Assembly: GCA_963823515.1 (NCBI GenBank) | Contig: CAWGMB010000006.1 | Location: 62,001 to 126,000 of the forward strand | Reading direction: 5' to 3' | Origin: Miltoncostaea sp963823515 | GTDB lineage: Bacteria > Actinomycetota > Thermoleophilia > Miltoncostaeales > Miltoncostaeaceae | DNA length: 64,000 nt | In this document: piece by piece, positions 45,461-53,771 of the stretch | How positions within the stretch are numbered: the stretch's first letter is position 1 | Layout: each line of letters opens with the position of its first letter | The notes under the pieces: generated by a model | What the model was told of the DNA's origin: nothing | What the model saw: the letters and a program-made list of their open reading frames with translations, nothing else | Databases searched by the model: none | Position numbers and translations under genes: made by a program

Positions 45461-47371
45461 GTGGCATCAGCGTCCCGCACGATCTCCGAGCGCCTCTCCG
45501 AAGCCGCGAGGCGGGACTTCGTCGGGCGTGAGCGCGAACTCGGGGTCCTGTGCGCCCCCGGGTCCCGGCAGACTCACCTCGTGATCTTCGTGCACGGCCC
45601 GGGCGGTATCGGGAAGTCGCGTCTCCTGCGAGCGGCGCTCGACCTCATGCAGGAGGAAGCGCAGACGATCCTGATCGACTGCCGTGAGGTCGAACCGACG
45701 CCCGAAGGGTTCGTCCAGGCGATCGCGGCCGCCCTCGACGCGGACGAGGCGCATCCGGATGCCGAGGCCATCGTCCCGCTGATCCACGCCGGCGAGCGGC
45801 GCGTGGTACTCGCGCTCGACACCTACGAGCGCTTCGGGCTGATGGACACGTGGCTCCGCCAGGCGTTCCTCCCCCGCCTACCCGACTCGACGATGACGAT
45901 CATCGCCGGCCGCGACGGGCCCGGGCCCGCCTGGATCACCTCACCCGGATGGGCCGGAGTGGTCGGCGACCTGCGGCTGGCTCCGCTCGATCAGGCCGAT
46001 TCCATCGCGATGCTCCGCGCGCGGGGCCTCACCGAGCTCCAGGCGGCGAGGGCCAACCGGTTCGCGCGTGGCTACCCCCTCGCCGTCGAGCTCGCCGCCG
46101 AGGCGCTGCACGCGGAACCCACCCTCGAGATCGAGATCGGGCCGCCTCCGGCGGTGATCGGACAGTTGCTGGACGCGCTCCTCGCCGACCTCCCCGCGTC
46201 GACCCTCGAGACCCTGGAGGCGGCGTCAACGTCCCGGCGGGTCACGGAGCCGATCCTGCGGTCGCTCCTCGCCCGCCCGTCGGTGCGCAAGGAGTTCGAC
46301 TCCCTGCGCCGGCTCCCGTTCGTCGAGCGCACCCCCGACGGACTCGTCATCCACGACGTGGTGCGCGAGGTCGTCTCGCGCGATCTGGAGCAGCGGGACC
46401 CCGAGGCCCACGCGCGCTACCGACGGCGAGCCTGGTCCTACTTCGAGGCGCGCAGCCGCTCCCCGGTGCGCGAGAAGCTGTGGGAGATCACCGCCGACCT
46501 GATCTACCTCATCCAGAACCCCGTGCTGCGGTCGGCGTGCTTCCCGGTGGGTGCGGGCGAGGAGAGCGTCGAGCCGGCGGTCGCCGCCGACGGACCGGCC
46601 ATCCGTGCGATCGCCGACGCACACGACGCCGGCGGGGGGGCCGACCTGCTCAGTCTCTGGTGGGAGTGCCATCCTACGACGTTCGCGGTTGCACGCGGCG
46701 CCGACGGCGCCGTCACGGCCCTCCTGCAGCTCACCCAATTCGACCGTATCGACCCGGTCGTGCTCGAGCGCGATCCTGTCGCGCGGGCATGGCGCGACCA
46801 TCTCGGCCGGGTGCCGCCCCGTACCGGTGACCGGGTGCTCGCGATGCGCCGCTGGCTCGGGCGGAACACCGGCGAGATGCTCTCCCCGGCCGTCGGGGCC
46901 TGTTGGTTGGACGTCAAGCGCGTCTACATGGAGCTGCGTCCGCGCCTCTCACGCCTGTACTCAGTCATGGCCGACCCCATCGCGCTCGCCCCGATCTTCG
47001 ACCCCCTCGGGTTCGCGGCGATCGGCGATCCGGTGGACGTCGGCGGCACGCTCCATCAACCGGTCTGGCTCGACTTCGGCGAGGGCAGCGTCAACGGCTG
47101 GCTGAGGCGGCTGGTGAACGCGGAGATCCGCGCGCAGGAGGCCGCCCTCTCCCCGCGCGAGACCGACGACACCGGACTCTCGCCGCGCGAGACCGAGGTG
47201 CTCGGTCTCATCGCCGCCGGCCTCTCGAACCGGACCATCGGAGAGCGGCTCTTCATCAGCGAGAAGACCGTCGGCCGGCACGTGTCGAACCTCTTCTGCA
47301 AGCTGGGCGTGCACAACCGCGCCCAGGCGACCCGGATCGCCACCGAGCGGGGGGTTGCGCGCGAGTCATGA
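45461..47371 (+). CDS. STAND ATPase / GNAT-like / LuxR-type regulator
   Basis: A 636-residue transcription regulator. GTG 45461 has GAGG upstream; an earlier GTG at 45419 overlaps the likely -10 TATCGT. The N-terminus has an intact P-loop GPGGIGKS (46-53) and LALDTYERFG as Walker B. A central part (about 370-555: VEPAVAADGPAIRAIADAH ... LYSVMADPIALAPIFDPLGFAAIGD) looks like a GNAT acetyltransferase fold. The C-terminus is a LuxR helix-turn-helix (SPRETEVLGLIAAGLSNRTIGERLF). The ligand and targets are unknown; the GNAT call is inference. Confidence 0.8.
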   Translation: MASASRTISERLSEAARRDFVGRERELGVLCAPGSRQTHLVIFVHGPGGIGKSRLLRAALDLMQEEAQTILIDCREVEPTPEGFVQAIAAALDADEAHPDAEAIVPLIHAGERRVVLALDTYERFGLMDTWLRQAFLPRLPDSTMTIIAGRDGPGPAWITSPGWAGVVGDLRLAPLDQADSIAMLRARGLTELQAARANRFARGYPLAVELAAEALHAEPTLEIEIGPPPAVIGQLLDALLADLPASTLETLEAASTSRRVTEPILRSLLARPSVRKEFDSLRRLPFVERTPDGLVIHDVVREVVSRDLEQRDPEAHARYRRRAWSYFEARSRSPVREKLWEITADLIYLIQNPVLRSACFPVGAGEESVEPAVAADGPAIRAIADAHDAGGGADLLSLWWECHPTTFAVARGADGAVTALLQLTQFDRIDPVVLERDPVARAWRDHLGRVPPRTGDRVLAMRRWLGRNTGEMLSPAVGACWLDVKRVYMELRPRLSRLYSVMADPIALAPIFDPLGFAAIGDPVDVGGTLHQPVWLDFGEGSVNGWLRRLVNAEIRAQEAALSPRETDDTGLSPRETEVLGLIAAGLSNRTIGERLFISEKTVGRHVSNLFCKLGVHNRAQATRIATERGVARES

Positions 47372-47475
47372 CCCGGGCCCGAATGGTGCGTTCGCCCGAT
47401 GCCGCGCCGCAGGGCCGGCCGTAGCGTCGGAGGCGATCGGACGGACCCCCCGTCCGCATCCAGGGAGGACACGAC

Positions 47476-47874
47476 ATGTCACGCGCCGACGTCGAAGCCG
47501 ACATCCGCAACACCCTCGGCCTGGTCCCGGGCTACTGGTCGGGAGTGCCCGACACGCTCATCGAGAGCGAGTGGACCAGCTTCAAGGCGATCGAGCTCGC
47601 CGAGACCGCAGTGCCCAACAAGTACAAGGAGCTGATCGGGGTCGCGGTCTCCGGCGCCACCCGTTGCCGCTACTGCGCCTACTTCCACGCCGAGGCTGCG
47701 CGCCTCTTCGGAGCCACGGAGGAGGAGATCGCCGAGGCGGCGCTCATGGCCAAGCACACCATGGGCTGGAGCACCTACCTCAACGCGATGTCGATCGACC
47801 ACGACGAGTTCGTCGCCGAGTTCGACCAGATCGCCGCGTACTTCCGCTCGCAGGCGACCACCTCGCCCGCCTAG
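47476..47874 (+). CDS. AhpD-like carboxymuconolactone decarboxylase family protein
   Basis: A 132-residue protein with the AhpD core C64-x2-C67-x3-H71 (RCRYCAYFHAEAAR) and helical flanks FKAIELAETAVPNKYKELIGVAVSG. AhpD-like proteins use the CxxC pair for peroxidase or disulfide chemistry, so a redox role is more likely than true decarboxylation. ATG 47476 follows GGGAGGA. It lies 104 bases after the LuxR regulator on the same strand, which suggests, but does not prove, that it is a target. Confidence 0.88.
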   Translation: MSRADVEADIRNTLGLVPGYWSGVPDTLIESEWTSFKAIELAETAVPNKYKELIGVAVSGATRCRYCAYFHAEAARLFGATEEEIAEAALMAKHTMGWSTYLNAMSIDHDEFVAEFDQIAAYFRSQATTSPA

Positions 47875-47876
47875 AG

Positions 47877-48107
47877 ATGCGGACGCGCCACACACGCGCG
47901 AACGTCGTAACGCTCACGGGAACCTCGCAGGAGATCGCGGCACTCGTCTCGGGGGCGCGGATGGCGCTCAGCCTCACGGCCGAAGATCCCACGGCCCCGC
48001 CGGAGGCCCTGCGGCTCGCCAGCCTGCTGCGGCGGGTCCTCGCCGACCACGACGCCGGACTCGCCCGCGGCCGTGCGGCGGCGAAGGCCGCCGCAACTCA
48101 GACCTAG
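47877..48107 (+). CDS. Small helical protein of unknown function
   Basis: A 76-residue frame starting 2 bases after the AhpD-like gene's stop, with no clear ribosome binding site, so translation would rely on coupling. The sequence is a strand-like start (ANVVTLTGTSQEIAALVSGARMAL) followed by an amphipathic helix (ALRLASLLRRVLADHDAGLARGRAAA). No family is recognised. Codon pattern and position suggest a real gene, but it could be spurious. Confidence 0.5.
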   Translation: MRTRHTRANVVTLTGTSQEIAALVSGARMALSLTAEDPTAPPEALRLASLLRRVLADHDAGLARGRAAAKAAATQT

Positions 48108-48123
48108 ACGGACCATGCGGGGA

Positions 48124-48164
48124 GGTCGCCATTGGGCCCACGTAACATGGGCCCAATGGCGACC
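48124..48164 (+). promoter_or_regulatory. Perfect 17-bp inverted repeat over the trpS start
   Basis: Two perfect 17-base arms (left arm begins GGTCGCCATTG, right arm ends CAATGGCGACC) flank a 7-base loop, CGTAACA. The loop carries most of a -10 box, TAACAT (48143-48148), which ends 7 bases before ATG 48156. As DNA it is a candidate operator; as RNA read through from upstream it would be a strong hairpin burying the trpS start codon. Confidence 0.7.
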
Positions 48165-49175
48165 ACCCCCCGCCCCGTCTCGTTGACCGGCATCAAGCCC
48201 ACGGGCGTGCCGCACCTCGGAAACTACGTCGGCGCGATCCGCCCGGCGATCGCGCTCACCGCCGACTACGACGCCTTCTACTTCATCGCCGACTACCACG
48301 CGCTCACGACGATCCGCGACCCGGCGCTCCTCGACGACTACACCCACTCGGTCACCGCGAGCTGGCTCGCCTGCGGGCTCGACCCCGAGGCGGTGACCCT
48401 CTACCGGCAGTCGGACGTGCCCGAGACCTTCGAGCTCTTGTGGATCCTGTCGTGCATGACGTCCAAGGGCCTGATGAACAGGGCGCACGCCTACAAGGCG
48501 GCGCGGGAGCGCAATCGGGACGCCGGGGTCGAGGACCTCGACTCGGGGGTCAGCATGGGGCTCTTCAACTACCCGGTGCTGATGGCCGCCGACATCCTCA
48601 TCATGGGCGCCGACGTCGTGCCGGTGGGGCGCGACCAGGTGCAGCACGTCGAGTACGCCCGCGACATCGCCGAGCGGTACAACCTCGCCTACGGCGGCCG
48701 CTACGCGCTGCCGCTGCCCGGTCACGCCACCGCAGAGGACCGCGACGAGAGCACCATGCCGGGCCTCGACGGCCGCAAGATGAGCAAGTCGTACGACAAC
48801 ACGATCCCCCTGTTCGCCGGTCGCGATGAGCTGCGCAAGCTCGTGCGCCGCGTGAAGACCGACAGCACCCCGGTGGAGGAGCCGAAGGATCCGGACTCCT
48901 CCTCCCTCTTCGCGCTCTACGGGCAGTTCGCCGGCCCCGCCGAGCGCGAGGCGCTGCGCGACCGGATGCTGGCGGGCGGCATGGGGTGGGGCGAGATGAA
49001 GGACGTCGTCTTCGAGCAGCTCGACGCGGTCCTCAGCGGCCCGCGCGAGCGCTACGAGGCACTGATGGCCGACCGCGCCGGGGTCGACGCGATCCTCCTC
49101 GCAGGGGCCGAGCGGGCGCGGAGCCGCGCCCGGGAGGTGCTCGGATCGGTGAGGCGCGCGATCGGCATCGGGTAG
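48156..49175 (+). CDS. trpS: Tryptophanyl-tRNA synthetase
   Basis: A class I aminoacyl-tRNA synthetase, 339 residues from ATG 48156. The HIGH-like motif is in TGVPHLGNYVGAI and the KMSKS loop is GRKMSKSYDNTIP. Trp-site sequence is FIADYHALT, and MAADILIMGADVVPVGRDQVQHVEYARDIA is typical. Earlier starts (ATG 48147; TTG 48132 with GGGGAGG) are possible, but the -10 spacing favours 48156 as a leaderless start. The start codon lies inside the right arm of the 17-bp palindrome. Confidence 0.95.
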   Translation: MATTPRPVSLTGIKPTGVPHLGNYVGAIRPAIALTADYDAFYFIADYHALTTIRDPALLDDYTHSVTASWLACGLDPEAVTLYRQSDVPETFELLWILSCMTSKGLMNRAHAYKAARERNRDAGVEDLDSGVSMGLFNYPVLMAADILIMGADVVPVGRDQVQHVEYARDIAERYNLAYGGRYALPLPGHATAEDRDESTMPGLDGRKMSKSYDNTIPLFAGRDELRKLVRRVKTDSTPVEEPKDPDSSSLFALYGQFAGPAEREALRDRMLAGGMGWGEMKDVVFEQLDAVLSGPRERYEALMADRAGVDAILLAGAERARSRAREVLGSVRRAIGIG

Positions 49176-49204
49176 GACCCGCGCCGGGTCCTCGCCGGCG
49201 GCGA
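49175..49204 (+). terminator. Two adjacent short hairpins after trpS
   Basis: GGACCC-GCGCC-GGGTCC (49175-49191) is followed at once by TCGCC-GGC-GGCGA (49192-49204). They begin on the last base of the trpS stop. There is no U-tract, so termination is plausible but unproven. Confidence 0.45.
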
Positions 49205-49218
49205 GGCCCTAGAGTTCG

Positions 49219-49941
49219 GTGAGTGGGAACCCCGGACCAGGCTCCTCCCTCCACGCCACCGCAGCCTCCCGGGTTCGCTGGCGCCTGCTGTCGCCCATCG
49301 GGGCGGTGGTCTTCAGCCTGATCGTGCTGGTCATCCTGGGGGGAGCGCTGTTCGCGACCGACCTCAGCGACGAGGCCGTCGTCGCCATCGTCACCTTCCT
49401 GACCAGCCTCCTGCTGCTGGTCTTCGCCGTGCTCCTCTGGCGCCGGCTGCCCGCGCACGAGCGCCGCGGCGCGGTGCGCCCCGGATGGCCGCCGCTCCCC
49501 TCGATCGGCGTAGGCGTGGCCCTGGGCGTGGGCCTCGTGATCGGCGCCGGCCTGATCGTGATCGCGGGAGCGGCGCTCGACCCGGCCGTCGAGCGGCGCA
49601 TCAACGAGGTGGAGGACATCGGAACGCGGCCGTGGCAGCTGGTGCTGACCATCACGGCCCTCGTCGTACTCGCCCCCCTCGGCGAGGAACTCCTGTTCCG
49701 CGGCCTGATCCTGCGCGCGCTGGTTCGCAAGCTGAGGTTCTGGCCGTCGGCGGCCATCAGCGCGGTGCTCTTCACGGCCGCGCACGCCGACGCGTACATC
49801 CTCTGGCCGCGCACCATCTCCCTGGTCGGCACCGGGATCCTGCTCGCGTGGATCTACCGGGAGCGGGGATACTGGGCGTCCGTGAGCGCCCACGCGACGG
49901 TCAACACGATCGCGGCGATCGCACTGGTCGCCTCCTCATGA
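49219..49941 (+). CDS. CPBP family intramembrane metalloprotease
   Basis: A 240-residue multi-pass membrane protein with about six hydrophobic segments. The CPBP/Rce1 motifs are complete: EE-x3-R at E156-E157-R161 (APLGEELLFRGLIL), His189 in FTAAHAD, and H225/N229 in HATVNT. Members cleave or modify membrane peptides, and many have no known substrate. The start is GTG 49219. The stop overlaps the next gene's ATG by 4 bases, coupling it to a Crp-family regulator. Confidence 0.88.
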   Translation: MSGNPGPGSSLHATAASRVRWRLLSPIGAVVFSLIVLVILGGALFATDLSDEAVVAIVTFLTSLLLLVFAVLLWRRLPAHERRGAVRPGWPPLPSIGVGVALGVGLVIGAGLIVIAGAALDPAVERRINEVEDIGTRPWQLVLTITALVVLAPLGEELLFRGLILRALVRKLRFWPSAAISAVLFTAAHADAYILWPRTISLVGTGILLAWIYRERGYWASVSAHATVNTIAAIALVASS

Positions 49942-50621
49942 CCGACACCGACGACTTCCGCGCCATCGACATCTTCGCCGGGCTCGATGAGGCCGCCCTC
50001 TCGCGCGCGGTCGACGGGCTGGAGACGGTCACCCTGGAACCGGGCGAGGAGTTCTCCATCATCGACAGCGGTGCGGTGTGCTGCGTGGTCGGCGGCGGGC
50101 GCCTGGCGCTGGGCGTGATCGCCGACGAGGACCGGGAGCGCACGATCGGGATGCTCGAGCAGGGGGACCTCCTGGTGCGCCCACTCGACGGCTGGGCGGC
50201 GGTCGGCCCCCACGTACGCTGCTTCGCCATCGAGGAGTCGCTGGTCCACCTCGTCGACATGGCTCGATTGGAGGCGTGGATGGGCGATCCGGCCCTGGCC
50301 GCGAACCTGGTGCGCGTCCTCAGCTCGCAGATCGCCGAGCGGGAGCTTGCGGTCGCCATCGCATTGGAGCCCCGGGTCGAGCGCCGCCTGCTGCTCAAGC
50401 TGCGCCAGCTCGCCGAGCGCTGGGGGCGCGTGACGCCCGACGGGATACGGCTCGACCTCCGGCTGACCCACCAGGAGCTCGCCAACATGGTGGGCGCGGT
50501 ACGTGAGTCGGTGACGCTGGCCCTCGGGCGTCTCGCCGAGGCGGGCGAGATCGAGGTGCGCAACCGCACGCTCATGATCAAGACGCCACCGCCCGCCGAG
50601 GAGCCCGCGGACGGGGGCTGA
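49938..50621 (+). CDS. Crp/Fnr family transcription regulator
   Basis: A 227-residue regulator. An N-terminal cyclic-nucleotide-binding-like beta barrel (FAGLDEAALSRAVDGLETVTLEPGEEFS) and dimer helix precede a Crp winged helix at about 165-215 (RLTHQELANMVGAVRESVTLALGRLAEAGEIEV). The phosphate-binding cassette is unusual: after LEQGDLL no Arg-Ser/Thr pair is seen, so cAMP binding is doubtful. It is translationally coupled to the CPBP protease. A classic TGTGA-N6-TCACA site lies 3.1 kb downstream. Confidence 0.88.
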   Translation: MTDTDDFRAIDIFAGLDEAALSRAVDGLETVTLEPGEEFSIIDSGAVCCVVGGGRLALGVIADEDRERTIGMLEQGDLLVRPLDGWAAVGPHVRCFAIEESLVHLVDMARLEAWMGDPALAANLVRVLSSQIAERELAVAIALEPRVERRLLLKLRQLAERWGRVTPDGIRLDLRLTHQELANMVGAVRESVTLALGRLAEAGEIEVRNRTLMIKTPPPAEEPADGG

Positions 50622-50635
50622 GGCCGAGCGGGGCC

Positions 50636-51352
50636 CTACGGCCCGTCGCCGCCGGGCCGCTCGCCGGACGGGGGCGGGGCCGTCGCGGCGGCGGCCTCGG
50701 AGAGCGCGCGCGCCATCGGGGCGCGCACGCCCACCGCGTGCCGGGCGGCGTGGTTGACGGGATCGAGCTCGATCGCCGACGCCTGCTCGCGGGGCGGCGG
50801 CCGATGGGCGGGCCAGGGCGCGACCGGGCCGGCGGCGGGACGCTCCCGGAGCGCCTGCGGCTCGAGGTAGAGCGACCGCCGCCCGAGCGGAGCGCCCACG
50901 CGCGGCTCGCGGAGGAGCCGGCGACGGAGGGCGACCTCCGCCCGCCGCACGCTCTGCGCCGCGAGCAGCGCGCTCACCCCGGCGCCGGCGAGCACCCCGG
51001 CCGCGATCGCCGGAGCGGTCGCCACCCGGTCGGCGACGAGCGGAGCGCCCGCGATCGCGAGGACGGAGACCGGGGCCACGTGCACCGCCAACGCACGGGC
51101 AGCCGTGAGGCCGAGCCCCTCGGGCGACCAGCGCGCACCCGCGGGCAGCGCGAGGCGGATCGCGGTCCGCACGGTCCGCGCCCCCCAGAACACCCACAGG
51201 AGGGCGCCGGAGGCCGCGAACCCGGCGGCCGCCGCGCGCAGGTCGGCCGGCTCACCCTCCCCGAGGATCCACGCCGCGCGGACCGCGCCGAGCGCCATCG
51301 CCGCGATGCCGACGGTGCGCAGCTCGAGGACGGCGGGGACGAGTCGGGCCAT
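50636..51352 (-). CDS. Integral membrane protein of unknown function
   Basis: A 238-residue protein with about four hydrophobic Ala/Val-rich segments in the first 135 residues (VGIAAMALGAVRAAWIL, AAGFAASGALLWVFWGA, LAVHVAPVSVLAIAGAPLV, AAGVLAGAGVSALLAA). A cytoplasm-like Arg/Pro-rich tail of about 100 residues follows. No family is recognised. It is convergent with the Crp gene (14 bases apart) and lies downstream of egtD on the same strand. Confidence 0.65.
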   Translation of the reverse strand: MARLVPAVLELRTVGIAAMALGAVRAAWILGEGEPADLRAAAAGFAASGALLWVFWGARTVRTAIRLALPAGARWSPEGLGLTAARALAVHVAPVSVLAIAGAPLVADRVATAPAIAAGVLAGAGVSALLAAQSVRRAEVALRRRLLREPRVGAPLGRRSLYLEPQALRERPAAGPVAPWPAHRPPPREQASAIELDPVNHAARHAVGVRAPMARALSEAAAATAPPPSGERPGGDGP

Positions 51353-51456
51353 CCCCCCTCATCGACGGCCCCTGGCCGCGGCGGCATACCGCACCGTGCG
51401 GGTGGCGGCCGCTGCGAGGGCCTCTCAGAATGACGAGGCCGACCCCCGAGGACCTT

Positions 51457-52455
51457 CTAGCGGCGACGGGCGAGGGACACCGCGAACCAGCCGCGCGCGT
51501 CCTCGTGCCACTCGGCAGGCTCGAGCCCGGCTGCGGCGTACATGTCCTCGACGGCCTCCCGGGTGAACTTGCAGGAGATCTCGGTGCGCATCTCCTCCCC
51601 CGCAGCGAAGGCGACGTCCATGTCGAGCGCGCCGACGTGGACCACCTGGTCCACCATCGAGCGCAGGCGCATCTCGATCCAGGGCGGCCCGGGGTCGTAG
51701 ACCGCCACGTGCGCGAAGTAATCGAGGTCGAAGTCGGCATCGAGCTCGCGGTTCAGCACCCGCAGGAGGTTGAGGTTGAACTCGGCGGTGACGCCCTCGG
51801 CGTCGTCGTAGGCGGGCTGGATGCGCCCCGGGTCGCCGGCGAGGTCGGTCCCCACGAGGAGCAGGTCGCCCGGGCCCATCAGATCGGCCACGGACGCGAG
51901 GAACGGCGTACGGGCCTCGGGCTCGAGGTTGCCGATCGTCCCGCCGAGGAACGCCACCAGCCGCCGCGCGGCGCCCCCGGGCTCGGGCACACCGGGCAGA
52001 TGGCGGTCGAAGTCGCCGGCCACGCCGTGCACGTCGAGACCCGGATAGGCCTCCGCCAGCCGTCCGGCGGCCGCGAGGATCGCCTCGGGGCAGACGTCGA
52101 AGGGCACGTAGCGGTGCAGGCTCCGGGCGTCGCGCATGGCGTCGAGGAGCGCCTGCGTCTTACGAGAGGCCCCCGAGCCCAGCTCGACCAGGTCGTTGAC
52201 GCCGTGGCGCGCCACGAGGCCCGGCGCGATGCGCCTGAGGATCGAGAGCTCCGCGCGGCTCTGGTAGTACTCGGGCAGCCGGGTGATGCGCTCGAACAGA
52301 TCGGAGCCGCGCTCGTCGTAGAAGTGCTTGGGCGGGAGCGACTTGGGAGTCGCCCCCAGGCCCGCGCGTGCGTCGTCCGCGAGGCCCTGCTCACCGGGCC
52401 CGAGCGGGTGGACGTCGAGCCGGTACGGCAGCGGCGCCGTCAGTCGTGTCGTCAT
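51457..52455 (-). CDS. egtD: L-histidine N(alpha)-methyltransferase EgtD
   Basis: Trimethylates histidine to hercynine, the first committed ergothioneine step; 332 residues. Signatures are PPKHFYDERGSDLFERITRLPEYY, SAM motif LVELGSGASRKTQALLDAM, YVPFDVCPEAI, LGGTIGNLEP, AYDDAEGVTAEFNLNLL and ISCKFTREAVEDMYAAAGL. ATG 52455 overlaps the egtB stop (ATGA). It requires SAM from MetK. Confidence 0.95.
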   Translation of the reverse strand: MTTRLTAPLPYRLDVHPLGPGEQGLADDARAGLGATPKSLPPKHFYDERGSDLFERITRLPEYYQSRAELSILRRIAPGLVARHGVNDLVELGSGASRKTQALLDAMRDARSLHRYVPFDVCPEAILAAAGRLAEAYPGLDVHGVAGDFDRHLPGVPEPGGAARRLVAFLGGTIGNLEPEARTPFLASVADLMGPGDLLLVGTDLAGDPGRIQPAYDDAEGVTAEFNLNLLRVLNRELDADFDLDYFAHVAVYDPGPPWIEMRLRSMVDQVVHVGALDMDVAFAAGEEMRTEISCKFTREAVEDMYAAAGLEPAEWHEDARGWFAVSLARRR

Positions 52456-53717
52456 GCGAGGTCCTTTGCGAGGCGCAGGCCGCTGAAGATCTGGCGGCGT
52501 TCGGGGAGATCCCAGTTCCGGAAGGTGGTGCGGGCGGCGATCGGCTGGGTCGCCCATGAGCCGCCGCGCAGCACGCGGTAGTCGGCCCCGAAGAACACCT
52601 CCGCGTACTCGCGGTACGGGTGGGCGCGGAAGCCCCGATAGCCGTCGAACGCTTCGGAGGTCCACTCCCAGACGTCGCCGAGCATGTGGCGGCAGCCGCC
52701 CGGGGCCGGCGGGTACGCGCCGACGGCCGACGTGCGGAACCCGAGCTGGTCGAGATTGGCCGTGGCGACATCCGCGCTCGCCCCCTGGGCGGCCCGCTCC
52801 CACTCGGCCTCGGTCGGCAGCCGGGCCCCGGCCCAGCGCGCGTGCGCGTCGGCCTCGTGGGCGCTCACGTGGCACAGAACGCAGTCCGGGTCGACCGGCG
52901 TCACCCCGTCGAACTCGCGCACCAGCCAGCCGCCCTCGCCATCGCGCTCCCAGTAGAGGGGCGCCTCGGCCCGCTCGCGTCCCCGCCAGCTCCAGCCCTC
53001 CCGGGTCCAGAGCTCGCGCCGGGCGTAGCCGTCGTCCTCCATGAAGGCGAGGTGCTCACCCACGGTCACCGGATCGCGGGCGATCAGGGAGCCCTCCAGG
53101 TGGCGTTCGTGGCGGGGCCGCTCGCAGTCGTAGGCGAAGCCGTCATCGCCGGCGCCCATCAGGAAGGGCCCGTCCGGCACCTCGACCCAGTACGGGGAGC
53201 GCCTACCGGCAGCGGCCGGCTGCGGCAGCCGGTGGCGTGCGGGCGGGACGTACGCCCCCGCCGGGAGCATCTGAAAGGCCTGGAGGACCGTCTCGGTGTG
53301 CTGCGCCTCGTGCTGGGCGACCATGTCGAAGGCGAAGCCCTGCCGGGTCAGGGGATCGTCGCGCGTCTCGACGTCGGAGGCGGCGAGCGCCTCCAGGGAG
53401 CGCTCGCGCACCGCCTCCAGGTACCGGTGGGTCCTGCGCTCGTCGAGCATCGCGGCGCGGCCGCGCTCCCGCCGCGGGGTCTCGGAGGCGTCGTAGACGT
53501 CCTCGAGCTCCGGGTGCAGTGACGGGTGGCCGCCGATGCGCCGGGCGAGCCAGAGCTCCTCGTACGCGGCGATGTGGCCGAGGTCCCACAGCGGCGGACT
53601 GAGCAGGATGTCCGGCTGGCCGACCAGATGCTCATGGCCGAGGGGCGCGAACAGCGACAGGGTGCGCGCGCGCGTCGCCTCCAAGCGCTCCGCGAGCACC
53701 GTTCCGAGATCATCCAC
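52452..53717 (-). CDS. egtB: Hercynine oxygenase EgtB
   Basis: A non-haem iron sulfoxide synthase joining hercynine to a thiol donor, 421 residues. The N-terminal DinB-like bundle carries the iron ligands H48 (WDLGHIAAYEE) and H136/H140 (QHEAQH). The C-terminal formylglycine-enzyme-like domain (SPYWVEVPDGPFLMGAG ... RLPTEAEWERAAQG ... LRGGSWATQPIAAR) completes the family. egtA, egtC and egtE are not adjacent, so the thiol donor (Cys or gamma-Glu-Cys) is open. A CRP-type palindrome lies upstream. Confidence 0.94.
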   Translation of the reverse strand: MDDLGTVLAERLEATRARTLSLFAPLGHEHLVGQPDILLSPPLWDLGHIAAYEELWLARRIGGHPSLHPELEDVYDASETPRRERGRAAMLDERRTHRYLEAVRERSLEALAASDVETRDDPLTRQGFAFDMVAQHEAQHTETVLQAFQMLPAGAYVPPARHRLPQPAAAGRRSPYWVEVPDGPFLMGAGDDGFAYDCERPRHERHLEGSLIARDPVTVGEHLAFMEDDGYARRELWTREGWSWRGRERAEAPLYWERDGEGGWLVREFDGVTPVDPDCVLCHVSAHEADAHARWAGARLPTEAEWERAAQGASADVATANLDQLGFRTSAVGAYPPAPGGCRHMLGDVWEWTSEAFDGYRGFRAHPYREYAEVFFGADYRVLRGGSWATQPIAARTTFRNWDLPERRQIFSGLRLAKDLA

Positions 53718-53747
53718 GCATCGAGGATTCCCGATTACGCCTCTGTA

Positions 53748-53771
53748 ACCATGTGAGGCACCTCACATGGT
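53748..53771. promoter_or_regulatory. CRP-type operator TGTGA-N6-TCACA
   Basis: A 24-base palindrome with 11-base perfect arms and a CA centre; its core at 53752-53767 is exactly TGTGA-GGCACC-TCACA. It is centred about 42 bases upstream of the egtB start codon and about 135 bases from the divergent VanW gene. It would suit class II activation if egtB is leaderless. Confidence 0.65.

Noticed and set aside
48132..48155. TTG 48132 as the trpS start, given GGGGAGG six bases upstream.
   Set aside because: The extra residues are not family sequence and the -10 box spacing favours ATG 48156; kept only as an alternative.
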